Of a DNA stretch of 64,000 nucleotides, positions 28,327 through 37,615 are shown one piece after another (position 1 is the stretch's first letter; each line of letters starts with the position of its first letter). The stretch spans positions 558,001 through 622,000 of the forward strand of contig CAWDBV010000005.1 in assembly GCA_963800705.1 (NCBI GenBank). The letters run 5' to 3'. The translations under genes were made by a program, and so were the position numbers. The stretch is from CAWDBV01 sp963800705. GTDB lineage: Bacteria > Actinomycetota > Thermoleophilia > Solirubrobacterales > 70-9. The notes under the pieces were generated by a model. It saw only the letters and a list, made by a program, of their open reading frames with translations, was not told the DNA's origin and did no database searches.

Positions 28327-29142
28327 CTACGGCCTTTGCTTCTCGAGGCCCAGCACATCCACGGGACCCGCTCCCTCGCCAAGATCGCGGAGGCCGGCGC
28401 CGACCGCCTCGGCGGCGATCTCGCGCGCGGCGCGGGCCGCCTCGAGCGGGGTGCGCCCGAGCGCGAGCTGCGCGGCGAGCACCGAGGAATGGGTGCAGCC
28501 GGAGCCGTGCGAGGCGCCCTCGGGGTGGCGCGGGCCTTCGATCTCGACCGCGCGTGCGCCGTCGAAGAACAGATCGGCGCCGGCCTCGGTGTGGCCGCCG
28601 GTTACGACGACGACGTCGGGGCCGGGGCCGGCGAGCGCGTGGACGACGCGCGCCAGCTCCTCCTGCGGTGCGCCCTCGCCGAGGCCGGAGAGCTCGCGCG
28701 CCTCCGGCACGTTCGGGGTGACGACGGTGGCGAAGCCGAACAGCTTGCGAACCAGCGCCCTTCTCGCGCTCGGCTCGAGCAGGCTCGCGCCGCTCTCGGC
28801 GACCATCACCGGGTCGATCACGACCGGCGGATCGCCGCTTCCGCGCAAAAACGCGAGCGCGGTCTGGGCCGCGTCGATCGTCTGCTCGTCGCCGAGCATC
28901 CCGACCTTGGCCGCGTCGACGCCAATGTCCTCGGCGACGGCTGTCACCTGGGCGACGATGATCTCGGGTGGAATCGGGTGCACGGCGGTGACCCCGGCCG
29001 TGTTCTGCACCGTGACCGCGGTGATCGCGGAGGTCCCGTGCACTCCGCAGCGCGCGAACGCCTTCAGGTCGGCCTGGATCCCGGCGCCGCCGCCCGAGTC
29101 CGAGCCCGCGATCGCGATCGCTGTCGGTATGTCGCCAGACAT
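28327..29142 (-). CDS. thiD: Hydroxymethylpyrimidine / phosphomethylpyrimidine kinase
   Basis: A 271-residue ribokinase-like enzyme of thiamine synthesis that phosphorylates HMP and HMP-P. The N-terminal AIAGSDSGGGAGIQADLKAF is the ThiD signature. VVTPNVPEARELSG and the C-terminal anion hole GSGCTHSSVLAAQLA are also present. Length is normal. The start ATG at 29142 follows dprA by 9 bases. No TPP riboswitch fits in this short gap, and no other thi genes are visible. Confidence 0.95.
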   Translation of the reverse strand: MSGDIPTAIAIAGSDSGGGAGIQADLKAFARCGVHGTSAITAVTVQNTAGVTAVHPIPPEIIVAQVTAVAEDIGVDAAKVGMLGDEQTIDAAQTALAFLRGSGDPPVVIDPVMVAESGASLLEPSARRALVRKLFGFATVVTPNVPEARELSGLGEGAPQEELARVVHALAGPGPDVVVVTGGHTEAGADLFFDGARAVEIEGPRHPEGASHGSGCTHSSVLAAQLALGRTPLEAARAAREIAAEAVGAGLRDLGEGAGPVDVLGLEKQRP

Positions 29143-29151
29143 ACAGCCAGC

Positions 29152-30027
29152 TTATGGCGAGACGGAATAGCGGCCCGAGCCGTCCGCGACCAGGCGCCCG
29201 AGCAGCTCGAGCGATGCGAGCGCGGCGATCGCGCCGCCGACCGCCATCCCCGAGGCCGCCGCGACCGCGTCGGGGGTGGTGTGGCCGCGGCCGACGAGGT
29301 CGAGGACCGCGGCCTGATCGCGGCTCAGCTCGGGCGCGGAGCGCTCGAGCCGCGGCGCGCCGGCGCCGAGCACGGCGTCGAGGATGTCCTGCGCGTCGCG
29401 GACGACGATCGCGCCGTCGGCCAGCAGGTGGTTCGTGCCTGCCGCGAGCGGGGTCCCGACCCGGCCGGGGACCGCGCCGACGTCGCGGCCTATCTCGGCG
29501 GCCAGCCTGGCGGTGATCAGCGAGCCCGAGCGCTGTGCGGCCTCGACGACGACGGTCAACCGGCCGAGCGCGGCCATGATCCGGTTGCGGGCCGGGAACA
29601 TCCACTTCGCGGGCTCGGTCCCCGGAGGCTGCTCGGAGAGCACGAGGCCGTGCTCGGCGATCCGCTCGTAGAGGTGGCGCTTGGCGCGCGGATAGACGAC
29701 GTCGGCGCCGCCGCCCAGCACCGCCACCGTACGCCCGCCCGCCTCGAGCGCTCCCTCGTGGGCCCAGGAGTCGATTCCGATCGCCATCCCGCTCACCACG
29801 GTAAGCCCGGCCGCGCAGAGATCGGCGGCGAGCCTGCTCGTCACCTCGCCGCCGTGGCGGCTCGCCCGCCGCGCCCCGACCACGGTCACCGCGGGCGCGA
29901 TCTCGGCAAGCAGCTCGCGGTCCCCGCGCCCGTACAGCACCTCGGGGGGCTGGTATACAACGCCGAGCGCGGCCGGGTAGAGCTCGTCGCCCCGGGCGCA
30001 CGTCCAGATCTCCTGCGCCGCGCTCAC
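29152..30027 (-). CDS. dprA: DNA processing protein DprA
   Basis: A 291-residue single-stranded DNA-binding protein that loads RecA on incoming DNA during transformation. The Rossmann-like core has VVGARRASRHG, VVSGMAIGIDSWAHEGAL, TVAVLGGGADVVYP and FPARNRIMAALGRLTVVVEAAQRSGSLITA. A C-terminal winged-helix-like segment (about 225-290) follows. It overlaps comM by four bases. Other competence genes were not seen, so natural competence is not shown. Confidence 0.94.
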   Translation of the reverse strand: MSAAQEIWTCARGDELYPAALGVVYQPPEVLYGRGDRELLAEIAPAVTVVGARRASRHGGEVTSRLAADLCAAGLTVVSGMAIGIDSWAHEGALEAGGRTVAVLGGGADVVYPRAKRHLYERIAEHGLVLSEQPPGTEPAKWMFPARNRIMAALGRLTVVVEAAQRSGSLITARLAAEIGRDVGAVPGRVGTPLAAGTNHLLADGAIVVRDAQDILDAVLGAGAPRLERSAPELSRDQAAVLDLVGRGHTTPDAVAAASGMAVGGAIAALASLELLGRLVADGSGRYSVSP

Positions 30028-31523
30028 CGGCCGCGGCGGCGATAGGTCATCGCCTGGGAGACGTGAGCTGTGTCGACCCGCTCGCTGCCGGCAAGGTCGG
30101 CGATCGTGCGCGCGACCCGCAGCGCGCGGTCCCAGCCGCGCCCGCTGAGCCCGAGCGTCCTCCGCGCCGCCGCCATCTGCGCCTTCGCGTCGACGGTCAG
30201 CCGGCAGGCGCGCCGCGTCTCCCCAGCCTCCGTGTCGGCGTTGCAGCGCCCGTCGCCGAGCCGCTCCGCGGCGAGCCCGCGCGCCGCGATCACGCGCTCG
30301 CGGACGGCAGCCGATGCCTCACCGCTCTCGCGCGCAAGCGCCTCCGAGCTCGGCTGTTCGATCGCGATCGAGAGATCTATCCGGTCGGCGAGCGCCCCGC
30401 TCAGCTTCGCGGCGTAGGCCCGCACGGCCCGAGGTGGGCACTTGCACTCCCCGGAGTCGGGCCCATGCCCGCAGGGGCACGGGTTCGCCGCCGCGACCAG
30501 CATGAACCGGCACGGCAGCGTCACCGAGCGGCTGGCGCGGACGATCGTCACCCGGCCGTCCTCGAGCGGCTGGCGCAGCGCCTCGAGCGCCTGGCGCTGG
30601 AACTCGGCGAGCTCGTCGAGGAACAGCACCCCGCGGTGGGCGAGGGTCACCTCGCCAGCTCGCGGCTGCGTGCCGCCGCCGACCAGCCCCGCTGTCGAGA
30701 TTGTGTGGTGGGGTGCGCGGAACGGCCGCTCGACGACGAGGCGTCCGTCCGAGCGCCGCCCGCAGGCGCTCGCGATCCGCGTCGCCTCGAGCGCCTCGGC
30801 GGGCCCGAGCGGCGGCATGATCGAGGGCAGCCGCATCGCCGCCAGCGTCTTGCCGGATCCGGGCGGCCCAGTCATCAGCAGGCTGTGGCCGCCCGCGGCG
30901 GCAATCTCAAGCGCACCGCGGAGCGCCGGCTGGCCGCGGAGGTCGGAGAGGTCGGCCTTCTGCCCCGCCTTTGGGCTGGGCTCGGGTCCGGAGTTCGCCG
31001 GCAGTGCGCGCGGCAGCCCGTTGTCCAGCTCGGGCAGCTGAGCAAGTCGTTGAAGCGGCACTACCTCGAGGCCGTCGACGAGCGCCGCCTCTCCCCCGTC
31101 GCCCTCGGCGACCGCGATTCCGCCGATCCCGGTCCCGGCCGCCCCCTCGGCCATCGCGAGCGCGCCGGGCACCGGGCGGATCGAGCCGTCGAGCGCGAGC
31201 TCGCCGGCGAGCGCGAAGCGCTCGAGGTGTACGTGCTCGAGCTGGCTCGAAGCGGCGAGCAGCGCCGCCGCGATCGCAAGGTCGAAACCGGGACCGACCT
31301 TGCGCAGGTCGGCGGGCGCCAGGTTGGCGGTGATCCGCTGCTGGGGGAACTCGAACCCCGAGTTGACGAGCGCGGCGCGGACCCGCTCCCGCGACTCGCG
31401 GACTGCGGTATCTGGCAGGCCGACGATCGAGAACGAGGGCAGCCCGCTGCCTATATCGACCTCGACGCTGACCGCGCGCGCCTCGATCCCGACCAGGGCG
31501 AATGTCCGCGCCACCGCGAGCAC
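30024..31523 (-). CDS. comM: Mg-chelatase-like AAA+ ATPase, YifB/ComM family
   Basis: A 499-residue hexameric helicase-like ATPase linked to branch migration in transformation. The N-terminal Lon-type fold starts ARTFALVGIEARAVSVEVDIGSGLPSF. Walker A is MTGPPGSGKTLAA and Walker B VLFLDELAEF; NPCPCGHG carries a cysteine cluster. The C-terminal DAKAQMAAARRTLGLSGRGWDR domain is typical. Start is GTG 31523. Gene order comM-dprA is conserved; yraN, usually on the same strand, is here on the opposite strand. Confidence 0.94.
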   Translation of the reverse strand: MLAVARTFALVGIEARAVSVEVDIGSGLPSFSIVGLPDTAVRESRERVRAALVNSGFEFPQQRITANLAPADLRKVGPGFDLAIAAALLAASSQLEHVHLERFALAGELALDGSIRPVPGALAMAEGAAGTGIGGIAVAEGDGGEAALVDGLEVVPLQRLAQLPELDNGLPRALPANSGPEPSPKAGQKADLSDLRGQPALRGALEIAAAGGHSLLMTGPPGSGKTLAAMRLPSIMPPLGPAEALEATRIASACGRRSDGRLVVERPFRAPHHTISTAGLVGGGTQPRAGEVTLAHRGVLFLDELAEFQRQALEALRQPLEDGRVTIVRASRSVTLPCRFMLVAAANPCPCGHGPDSGECKCPPRAVRAYAAKLSGALADRIDLSIAIEQPSSEALARESGEASAAVRERVIAARGLAAERLGDGRCNADTEAGETRRACRLTVDAKAQMAAARRTLGLSGRGWDRALRVARTIADLAGSERVDTAHVSQAMTYRRRGR

Positions 31524-31639
31524 TCGTCCATGATCTGCTCGGTCGGTGGCGGGGTTGCGCGCGCACTGTCACAACTCCGTGACGCCGCCGATCCGACTCG
31601 CGCGCACCGCGCGCGGCGCCCGGGTGCAGGGTCCGTGCG

Positions 31640-32014
31640 ATGACGATCGCCCGCCAGAGGCTCGGCGCCGCCGCCGAGCAGATCGCCGCCCGCAGGCTCG
31701 CGTCGGCGGGCTGGGAGATCGTCGCCCGCAATGTCCGCACCCGCTACGGCGAGCTCGACATCGTCGCGCTCGACAGCGGCGTGCTGGTCTTCGTCGAGGT
31801 GAAGGCGGGAACGGTCGGCACCGCAAGGGGCCCCGAGCGCCCCGCGTTCGCGGTCGGCCCCCGCAAGCAGCGCCAGGTCCGGCGGCTCGCAGCCGCCTAC
31901 CTGGCCGAGCACCCTCCGCTGCCGAGCTTCGATCGGATCCGCTTCGACGTGATCGGGATCAGCTTCGCCGCCGGTCAGATCGCCGACTACGAGCACATCC
32001 GGGCCGCGTTCTAG
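31640..32014 (+). CDS. yraN: YraN / UPF0102 family nuclease-like protein
   Basis: A 124-residue protein with a restriction-nuclease-like fold. The family core RLGAAAEQIAARRLASAGWEIVARNVRTRYGELDIVALD and VFVEVKAG is clear, giving a D-x(n)-ExK type metal site. Function is unproven in the family, though links to DNA processing are suspected from its neighbours rnhB, comM and dprA. It is on the plus strand, diverging from comM, so it has been inverted relative to the common order. Confidence 0.88.
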   Translation: MTIARQRLGAAAEQIAARRLASAGWEIVARNVRTRYGELDIVALDSGVLVFVEVKAGTVGTARGPERPAFAVGPRKQRQVRRLAAAYLAEHPPLPSFDRIRFDVIGISFAAGQIADYEHIRAAF

Positions 32015-32101
32015 CGATAGCCGGAAGCAAGCCCACCACCACGCTGTCGCGGTAGGTGAGATCCAGCGGAGGATCCGAACTAAATATCTAAGCTATCGCT
32101 C

Positions 32102-32671
32102 GTGGGGAAGCTGCTCTACTCGATGGGCGTCTCGCTCGACGGCTTCGTTGCCGGGCCTGATGGCGACTTCCAGTGGTCCGAGCCCGACGAGGAGCTGCAT
32201 CGGTTCCACAACGCGCGGGTGGGCCGGCTGAGCGCCCATCTCCTCGGCCGCAAGCTCTACGAGACGATGGTCTACTGGGAGACGGCGGAGGAGGATCCGG
32301 CGATCACCGACTATGCAGCGGAATTCGCCCGCATCTGGAAGCAGCTGCCGAAGGTCGTCTTCTCGAGCACGCTGACCGAGGTCGAGGGCAACACCAAGCT
32401 CGCGACCGGCAGCGTCGAGGAGGAGGTCGCGCGCCTCAAGTCCGAGTACGACGGTGAGATCGCCGTCGGCGGGCCCGGGCTCGCCGGCACCTGCACCGAG
32501 CTCGACCTGATCGACACCTATGAGCCATTCACCTATCCCATTGTCGTCGGCGGCGGGCTGCCCTTCCTCCCAGCCCTCGCTGCGCCGCTAGAGCTCGGAC
32601 TCGCCGAGACCCGGACTTTCGGCAACCAGGTGGTTTACATGCGCTACGAGAGACTCCACACGCAAGGCTGA
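32102..32671 (+). CDS. Dihydrofolate reductase / RibD C-terminal family protein
   Basis: A 189-residue reductase-fold protein similar to the one at 17153. The N-terminus GKLLYSMGVSLDGFVAGPDGD, the LLGRKLYETMVYW motif and the AVGGPGLAGTCTELDLID glycine motif are characteristic. Substrate unknown. Start is GTG 32102, with no strong Shine-Dalgarno visible. The 87-base upstream region contains the 8-base inverted repeat AGCGATAG (32013) / CTATCGCT (32093) and an AT-rich TAAATATCTA. It interrupts the minus-strand block between comM and the nitronate monooxygenase-like gene. Confidence 0.82.
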   Translation: MGKLLYSMGVSLDGFVAGPDGDFQWSEPDEELHRFHNARVGRLSAHLLGRKLYETMVYWETAEEDPAITDYAAEFARIWKQLPKVVFSSTLTEVEGNTKLATGSVEEEVARLKSEYDGEIAVGGPGLAGTCTELDLIDTYEPFTYPIVVGGGLPFLPALAAPLELGLAETRTFGNQVVYMRYERLHTQG

Positions 32672-32720
32672 GCCGACTAGAGCAAAGAAGTGTCGCTTCC
32701 ATGCATTAGGGCAGGCGCGG

Positions 32721-33677
32721 TCAGGGCGTGAGCGCGGCGACGAGCTCGGCGGCCGGGCGAACGTCCTCGATCCGCGCCACGGTCTCCCCCGCGTACAGCG
32801 CCCCGCTCTCGAGCAGCGTCTCGGGCAGCCCCTCGACAGGCGGCGCGGGGCCGAGCAGCCTGCTGTCGGGACGCTGGGCGCCGGCCATCCTCGCTTGGGC
32901 GCCGGCCGGCACGTATCGCGCGCCGGCAGCGAGCAGCCGGTTGAGGGCGCGGTTGATCCTCGGCCCGCGCGGGTCGTCCCCGAGCCAGTACTTGGTTGCC
33001 GCGTTCGGGAGCACCCGGTGCGGGGCCGGCCACCCGGCCCCGAACAGCTCGGTGAGCAGCGTTTCGGTGCCGTCGAGCAGCCGCTGCTTGTACGCGGGCT
33101 GGGCCTGGCTCTCCTCGGAGGCCAGGAAGCGGGTCCCCGCGACCGCGGCGCTCGCGCCCGCCTCGAGCGCCGTTCGGACGTCGCCCTGTTCGGCGATCCC
33201 TCCGGCAAGCAGCACCGGGTAGTCGCGCGGCAGCTCGTCGCGGGCACGCTCGAGCAGCTCGAGCGCCGGGGTCGTGCCGCGGACGTGACCGCCGGCCTCC
33301 ACCCCCTGCACGATCACCGCGTCGGCTCCCGCGGTCCGCGCCGCGTGCACCTCCTCGATCGACCCGCACTGGTGCATCCAGTTGCCTGGGACGCGGCGCC
33401 TCGGCGCGCCCCAGAACGTGACCACGACGTCGGCGTCTGCCGCGGCCTCGAACCAGTCGCGGCGCGCGAACGGGAGCAGCAGGTTGACGGCGAGCGGCTG
33501 TCCGGTGAGCACGCGCGCCGCGGCGAGCTCGCTCGCCAGCGCTTCCGCCCCGCCGGCGGTGATCGTCCCGAGCCCGCCCGCTTCTGAGACGGCCGCGGCG
33601 AGCTCGTGCGCGCTCAGCCCGCCCCCCATCCCCGCCTGGACGACGGGAACCTCGATCCCGAACGGCGGCGCCGCCAG
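32721..33677 (-). CDS. Nitronate monooxygenase family flavoprotein
   Basis: An FMN-binding TIM barrel of about 318 residues, of the 2-nitropropane dioxygenase/NMO group that also includes FabK-like enoyl reductases. VPVVQAGMGGGLS at the N-terminus, GADAVIVQGVEAGGHVRG and VLLAGGIAEQGDVRTALEAGASAAVAGTRFL are the flavin-binding signatures. The start is unclear: no ATG, GTG or TTG lies before the conserved PFGIEVPVVQAGM. The CTG at 33677 is proposed here; the ATG at 33629 would cut into the core. It begins six bases after rnhB ends, so a lost start through an upstream sequence error is also possible. Confidence 0.75.
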   Translation of the reverse strand: MAAPPFGIEVPVVQAGMGGGLSAHELAAAVSEAGGLGTITAGGAEALASELAAARVLTGQPLAVNLLLPFARRDWFEAAADADVVVTFWGAPRRRVPGNWMHQCGSIEEVHAARTAGADAVIVQGVEAGGHVRGTTPALELLERARDELPRDYPVLLAGGIAEQGDVRTALEAGASAAVAGTRFLASEESQAQPAYKQRLLDGTETLLTELFGAGWPAPHRVLPNAATKYWLGDDPRGPRINRALNRLLAAGARYVPAGAQARMAGAQRPDSRLLGPAPPVEGLPETLLESGALYAGETVARIEDVRPAAELVAALTP

Positions 33678-33682
33678 CGCTT

Positions 33683-34461
33683 TTAAGCCCCGAGGTCGAG
33701 CTGGGTGTAGGCGACCGACTGGAAGGAGACTCGGTGAAGCGGCGAGATCCCGCGCTCGATGATCGCCTCGCGGTGCTCGGGGGTCGAGTAGCCGACGTTG
33801 CCCTCGAAGTTCCAGCCCGGGTAGAGCTCCGCGGCGCGGTGCATGTAGCGGTCGCGGGTCACCTTCGCGATCACCGACGCCGCTGCGATCGCCGCGCTGC
33901 GGGCGTCTCCGTCGATCACCGCCTCGTGCTCGATTTCGAGCTCGGGACGCGAAAGCCGTCGGTGAGGCACTTCGCCCCGGGGCAGGCGACCGCGCGCAGG
34001 CAGTCGCCGAGCGCGGCGAGGTTGGAGACGTGCAGCCCGCGGGAGTCGATCGCGCGCACCGAACGCACCGCGACCGAGACCTTGGCGGCGGCGCGCAGCA
34101 CGGCCGGGTAGAGCGCCTCGCGCTCCTCGATCGACTTCTGCTTCGAGTCATCGAGCCAGGCGAGCGCGCGGCGCTCGCGCAGGCCGATCCCCTCGAGGTC
34201 AATCAGAACGCCGGCGGCGACCAATGGTCCCGCGAGCGATCCCCGCCCCGCTTCGTCGGTGCCGGCTACGTACCGGTGCCCGAACGAGCGGTCGAAGCGG
34301 AACAGCTTCTTGGCCGTCGGGCGCTTGCGCCGCTTCGGCTTCGCCTGCTGGCCGCTAGAAGATTCCGATTCGGTTCGGCGGCCAGTAGGTGGCGAAGGCC
34401 TTTCCGATGATCCAGTCGCGGGGGACGGGTCCCCAGAAGCGGCTGTCATCGCTCTGCCCAC
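33683..34461 (-). CDS. rnhB: Ribonuclease HII (frameshifted)
   Basis: RNase HII removes RNA from RNA-DNA hybrids and single ribonucleotides. After a basic N-terminal extension, the catalytic motif AGTDEAGRGSLAGP, LDDSKQKS, and the C-terminal SVIAKVTRDRYM are visible. One base seems missing near 33943, where DGFRVP passes to ELEIEHEAVIDGD in another frame. Total length would be about 259 residues, longer than typical because of the N-terminal extension. That extension overlaps lepB by about 100 bases; the GTG at 34461 or ATG at 34449 are the only in-frame starts. Confidence 0.88.
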
Positions 34462-34921
34462 GGTTGTCTCCCATCATGAAGTAATGATCGGGTGGAATGG
34501 TGATCGGGTTGGGGAGCTCGCATTCCCCTCCCGGCTGGCACTCCATGATGTAGTCCTCCTCGAGCTTCGGGACGCCGTTGACAACCGGGTGCCCGCTCGC
34601 GACAGCGAGCGTGTCGCCGGGCCCGGCGACGATCCGCTTGATGAAGTTGACGTCGGCCTTCTCGGGCGTCGGCATCGGGCAGGGCTGGCCAACCGCGCGG
34701 GTGCCGCCGCACTGGTTGCCGCGCTCGGCTCCCGCGGGCGGGTTGAAGACAACGATGTCGCCGATCGAAGGATCGCCGATGTGGTAGCCGAAGCGGTTGA
34801 CGAGCACCCGCTGGCCCACGTCGAGGGTGGGCTCCATCGACTCGGAGGGGATCTGGTACGGCTTGACGATGAACGCCTGGATCCCGAGCGCCAGCCCAAG
34901 CGCGAGGGCGACGATCAGCAC
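34355..34921 (-). CDS. lepB: Signal peptidase I
   Basis: The membrane serine protease that removes signal peptides from Sec and Tat exports. One N-terminal transmembrane helix (about 1-18) is followed by IPSESMEPTL with catalytic Ser28, NFIKRIVAGPGD with the general base Lys95, and the conserved MGDNRGQSDDSRFWGPV box. The 188-residue length is compact. Start is taken as GTG 34921; a longer form beginning at a CTG next to the rplS stop cannot be excluded. Given the many secreted proteins in this window it should be heavily used. Confidence 0.9.
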   Translation of the reverse strand: MLIVALALGLALGIQAFIVKPYQIPSESMEPTLDVGQRVLVNRFGYHIGDPSIGDIVVFNPPAGAERGNQCGGTRAVGQPCPMPTPEKADVNFIKRIVAGPGDTLAVASGHPVVNGVPKLEEDYIMECQPGGECELPNPITIPPDHYFMMGDNRGQSDDSRFWGPVPRDWIIGKAFATYWPPNRIGIF

Positions 34922-34965
34922 GAGCTCCGCGAGGGCGCCCGAGGTGGTCTGGGGCTTGTGGACCT

Positions 34966-35573
34966 TCAGGCCGTGTCCTTCTCGGCCTCGGCCTGCGGCT
35001 CGGCCTCGGGCTTCTCATCAGCCTCGGCCTCAGCAGCTGGTTCCTGGTTCTGCTCAGTCTTTTCCTCGCCCTCCGCCTTGGCGTCGCCCTTCCCCTCGCC
35101 TTGACCTCGCCGTCGCCTTCCTCTTCCTCGGGCTCGACCAGCTCGGCCTCGGCCTCGCTGATCGCGACACCCTCGGAGTCGAGCGCCTCGACGTCTCCGT
35201 CCTCGGCGACCACGAACTCGTCCTCGATCCCCCAGCGTCGCTCGGCGACCCGCGAGCCGCGGCCGACCTTCTCGCGCAGGTAGTAGAGCTTCGCGCGCCG
35301 GACGTCGCCGCGCGCGGCGACCTCGAGCTTCTCGACCTTCGGCGAGTGGAGCGGGAAGGTCCGCTCGACGCCGACGCCGAACGACTGCTTGCGGACGGTG
35401 AAAGTCTCGCGGGCCCCGGCCCCCTGCCGCTTGATCACGATCCCCTCGAAGACCTGGGTCCTCGAGCGCTGGCCCTCGGTGACCTGGAAGTGGACCTTTA
35501 CGCGATCACCTGCACCGAACCGCGGCCGCTTGCGGATCGCGCGCTGCTCGATGCTGTCGATGACAGTGCTCAT
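34966..35573 (-). CDS. rplS: 50S ribosomal protein L19 with long acidic C-terminal tail (frameshifted)
   Basis: L19 sits at the 30S-50S interface. The first 115 residues are canonical: FGAGDRVKVHFQVTEGQRSRTQVFEGIVIKRQG, VERTFPLHSPKVEKLEV and RRAKLYYLRE. About 85 further residues are very acidic, rich in Glu/Ala. One missing base near 35100 disrupts the tail; in the repaired frame it continues as a Glu/Ala/Lys-rich stretch ending AEAEKDTA with a stop at 34966. The alternative unrepaired frame gives an Arg-rich, unlikely product. Such long tails are unusual for L19. lepB follows closely. Confidence 0.9.
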
Positions 35574-35809
35574 AATCCGGGAGGGTGCGGGGGCTCAATT
35601 CAGGTGGTTGGATGGAGAGGGCGCGGCAAGCCGCCTGCGCGGCGGCGAATGGTAGCGGGCTAGCCGCTGAACTTGCGCCGGACTCGGCCCAGGGCCACCC
35701 ACAGATGGTGGAACTATCACGACGCTTACGACGGCGGTTGAGCCGCTGCGGCGGCTGACCGCGATCGCGTATTGTTGCCGGGTCAGCGATACCTTCAAGG
35801 AGGGAACCG

Positions 35810-37615
35810 GTGAGGACGAGGGACGCATCTGGAACTACAGGACGGCCCGGGCTGCGCGCGCTCGCGCTCGTACTCGGCGTCTCGGCGCTGTTGATCGCCG
35901 CACCGTCGGCCTGGGCCGCGTGCCCGGCCGGATCACTGCACGTCTGCGACAACGGCGACTCGGGCCTCGACACCCAGCTGCGAACCGTGGTCGCAAACGC
36001 CGCACCGGGCGCGAGCGTGATCATCGACCCGGGCACGAACCCCGTCCTGACGACGGGCGAGATCGCGATCGACAAGAACCTCTCGATCCAGGGCCAGGGC
36101 GCCTCGGCGACGACGGTCTCGGCCGCCGGGATGAGCCGCGTCTTCAACATCGGCTCGGTGACCCCCGGCGCCACGGTGACGATCCAGAACCTGACGATCA
36201 CGGGCGGCAAGGCGCCGAACGGTGTGATGGGCTTTCCCAGCACACCCGGCGGCTCCGGCGGTGCGATCCTGAACTCGGCGACCCTGAATCTCCAGAACGT
36301 GACGATGACCGCGAACCAGGCCGGGAACGGCGCGGCGGGCGTCTGCTGCGCCGGCGACCCTGGAGCACCCGGCGGTGACGGCGGCGCGATCGCCAGCACC
36401 GCGACCGGGGTGCTGTCGATCATCGGCTCGAGCCTGAGCGGCAACTCCGCCGGCGCAGGCGGCGCCGGGGCGACCGGTGGCGGAGCGGGCGGGCTCGGCG
36501 GCGGGGGCGGCAACGGCGGCGCCGTTCGGAGCGCCGGCGCGATGACGATCACCAACAGCAGCTTCTCCGGCAACGAGGCCGGGAACGGCGGCCACGGGGG
36601 CGATGCCGGCATTCCCGCACCCGGCGGCACCGGCGGCAACGGCGGCGCCGGCGGCGCCGTTCACAGCGCCGGCCCGCTGACGATCGCCGGGTCGACGTTG
36701 AACTCGAACCTGACCGGTCACGGTGGCACCGGTGGTCAGAACCAATTCCAGCCCGGCGGCAACGGCGGCAACGGCGGCAACGGCGGCGCGATCGCCGTCG
36801 CGGCGGCGGTGGCGGCGCTGACCAACGTCACCGTGGCTTCGAACGAGACAAGGGGCGGGGGCAGCGGGGGCACAGCCAACGAGACCGTCGGCGGCAACGG
36901 CGGCGACGGAGGCAATGGCGGGGGGTTGTCGGCTGTCGGCGGCGCCCTTTTGCTCACCAACGCAACCGTCGCAGAGAACGAGACCGGGCCCGGTGGCCCC
37001 CGCGGCAGCGGGGGGACTGGACCCGGGATCAACGGATCGACCGGCGTCGGCGGCGGCACCGACAATGCGGTCACGTTGCGGAACTCGCTGATCGTCTCCA
37101 ACGACGGGTCGGCGACGCCGAACGACAACTGCGCGGGTGCGGCCACCGGCGCGGGCTTCAACTACAGCTTCCCTGCCGGTACCGGCTGTCCGGACGGCAC
37201 CCCCCTCAATCCACTGCTCGGTTCGCTGGCCGGCAACGGCGGCCCGACCCTGACGATGGCGCTCGGCGCAGGGAGCCCTGCGATAAACGTGGTGCCGGCG
37301 AGCGGCGCCAACTGCCCGGCCACAGACCAGCGCGGCATCACCCGCCCGCAGGGGACCGGATGCGACATCGGCGCCTACGAGCGCTGCCTGACGCCGAACG
37401 TCGCGTTCCCCGAGTGTCCGGCGGCGCCCCCGATAAATCCGTTCCCCCCGGCGCCTCCTGCCAGCGGTGGCGCGAGCTCGACCCCCGTCCCCACCCCCGC
37501 GACGACTGCCCCCGGCCCGACCGGCCGGCGCGCCGCGGCGCAGAGGCGGTGCAAGAGGAAGAAGGGCAAGAAACGCCGCAAGTGCCGCAGGAACGCGCGC
37601 AGGCTGCCGGTCTAG
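35810..37615 (+). CDS. Secreted Gly-rich beta-helix protein (choice-of-anchor Q type) with C-x10-C tail
   Basis: A 601-residue exported protein. The signal peptide covers about 1-38 (LRALALVLGVSALLIAAPSAWA). A right-handed beta-helix-like region contains many GGxGGNGG blocks and repeating NxTVAxN rungs. It ends with the choice-of-anchor Q pattern NPLLGSLAGNGGPTLTMAL, GSPAIN, DQRGITRPQGTGCDIGAYE. After a Pro/Thr linker the final 29 residues are Arg/Lys-rich with two cysteines ten apart. Start is GTG 35810 with AAGGAGGG upstream. It stands on the plus strand between rplS and trmD. A paralogue on the other strand ends at 40145. Confidence 0.82.
   Translation: MRTRDASGTTGRPGLRALALVLGVSALLIAAPSAWAACPAGSLHVCDNGDSGLDTQLRTVVANAAPGASVIIDPGTNPVLTTGEIAIDKNLSIQGQGASATTVSAAGMSRVFNIGSVTPGATVTIQNLTITGGKAPNGVMGFPSTPGGSGGAILNSATLNLQNVTMTANQAGNGAAGVCCAGDPGAPGGDGGAIASTATGVLSIIGSSLSGNSAGAGGAGATGGGAGGLGGGGGNGGAVRSAGAMTITNSSFSGNEAGNGGHGGDAGIPAPGGTGGNGGAGGAVHSAGPLTIAGSTLNSNLTGHGGTGGQNQFQPGGNGGNGGNGGAIAVAAAVAALTNVTVASNETRGGGSGGTANETVGGNGGDGGNGGGLSAVGGALLLTNATVAENETGPGGPRGSGGTGPGINGSTGVGGGTDNAVTLRNSLIVSNDGSATPNDNCAGAATGAGFNYSFPAGTGCPDGTPLNPLLGSLAGNGGPTLTMALGAGSPAINVVPASGANCPATDQRGITRPQGTGCDIGAYERCLTPNVAFPECPAAPPINPFPPAPPASGGASSTPVPTPATTAPGPTGRRAAAQRRCKRKKGKKRRKCRRNARRLPV

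Noticed and set aside
29143..29151. TPP riboswitch before thiD
   Set aside because: Only nine bases separate thiD from dprA, so there is no room.
32013..32100. 8-base inverted repeat AGCGATAG / CTATCGCT upstream of the RibD-like gene
   Set aside because: The arms are short and 72 bases apart; it could be an operator but nothing else supports it.
36440..36900. GGNGG-rich region as a CRISPR array or tandem DNA repeat
   Set aside because: The repeats are irregular at DNA level and lie in frame within a secreted protein; no spacers.
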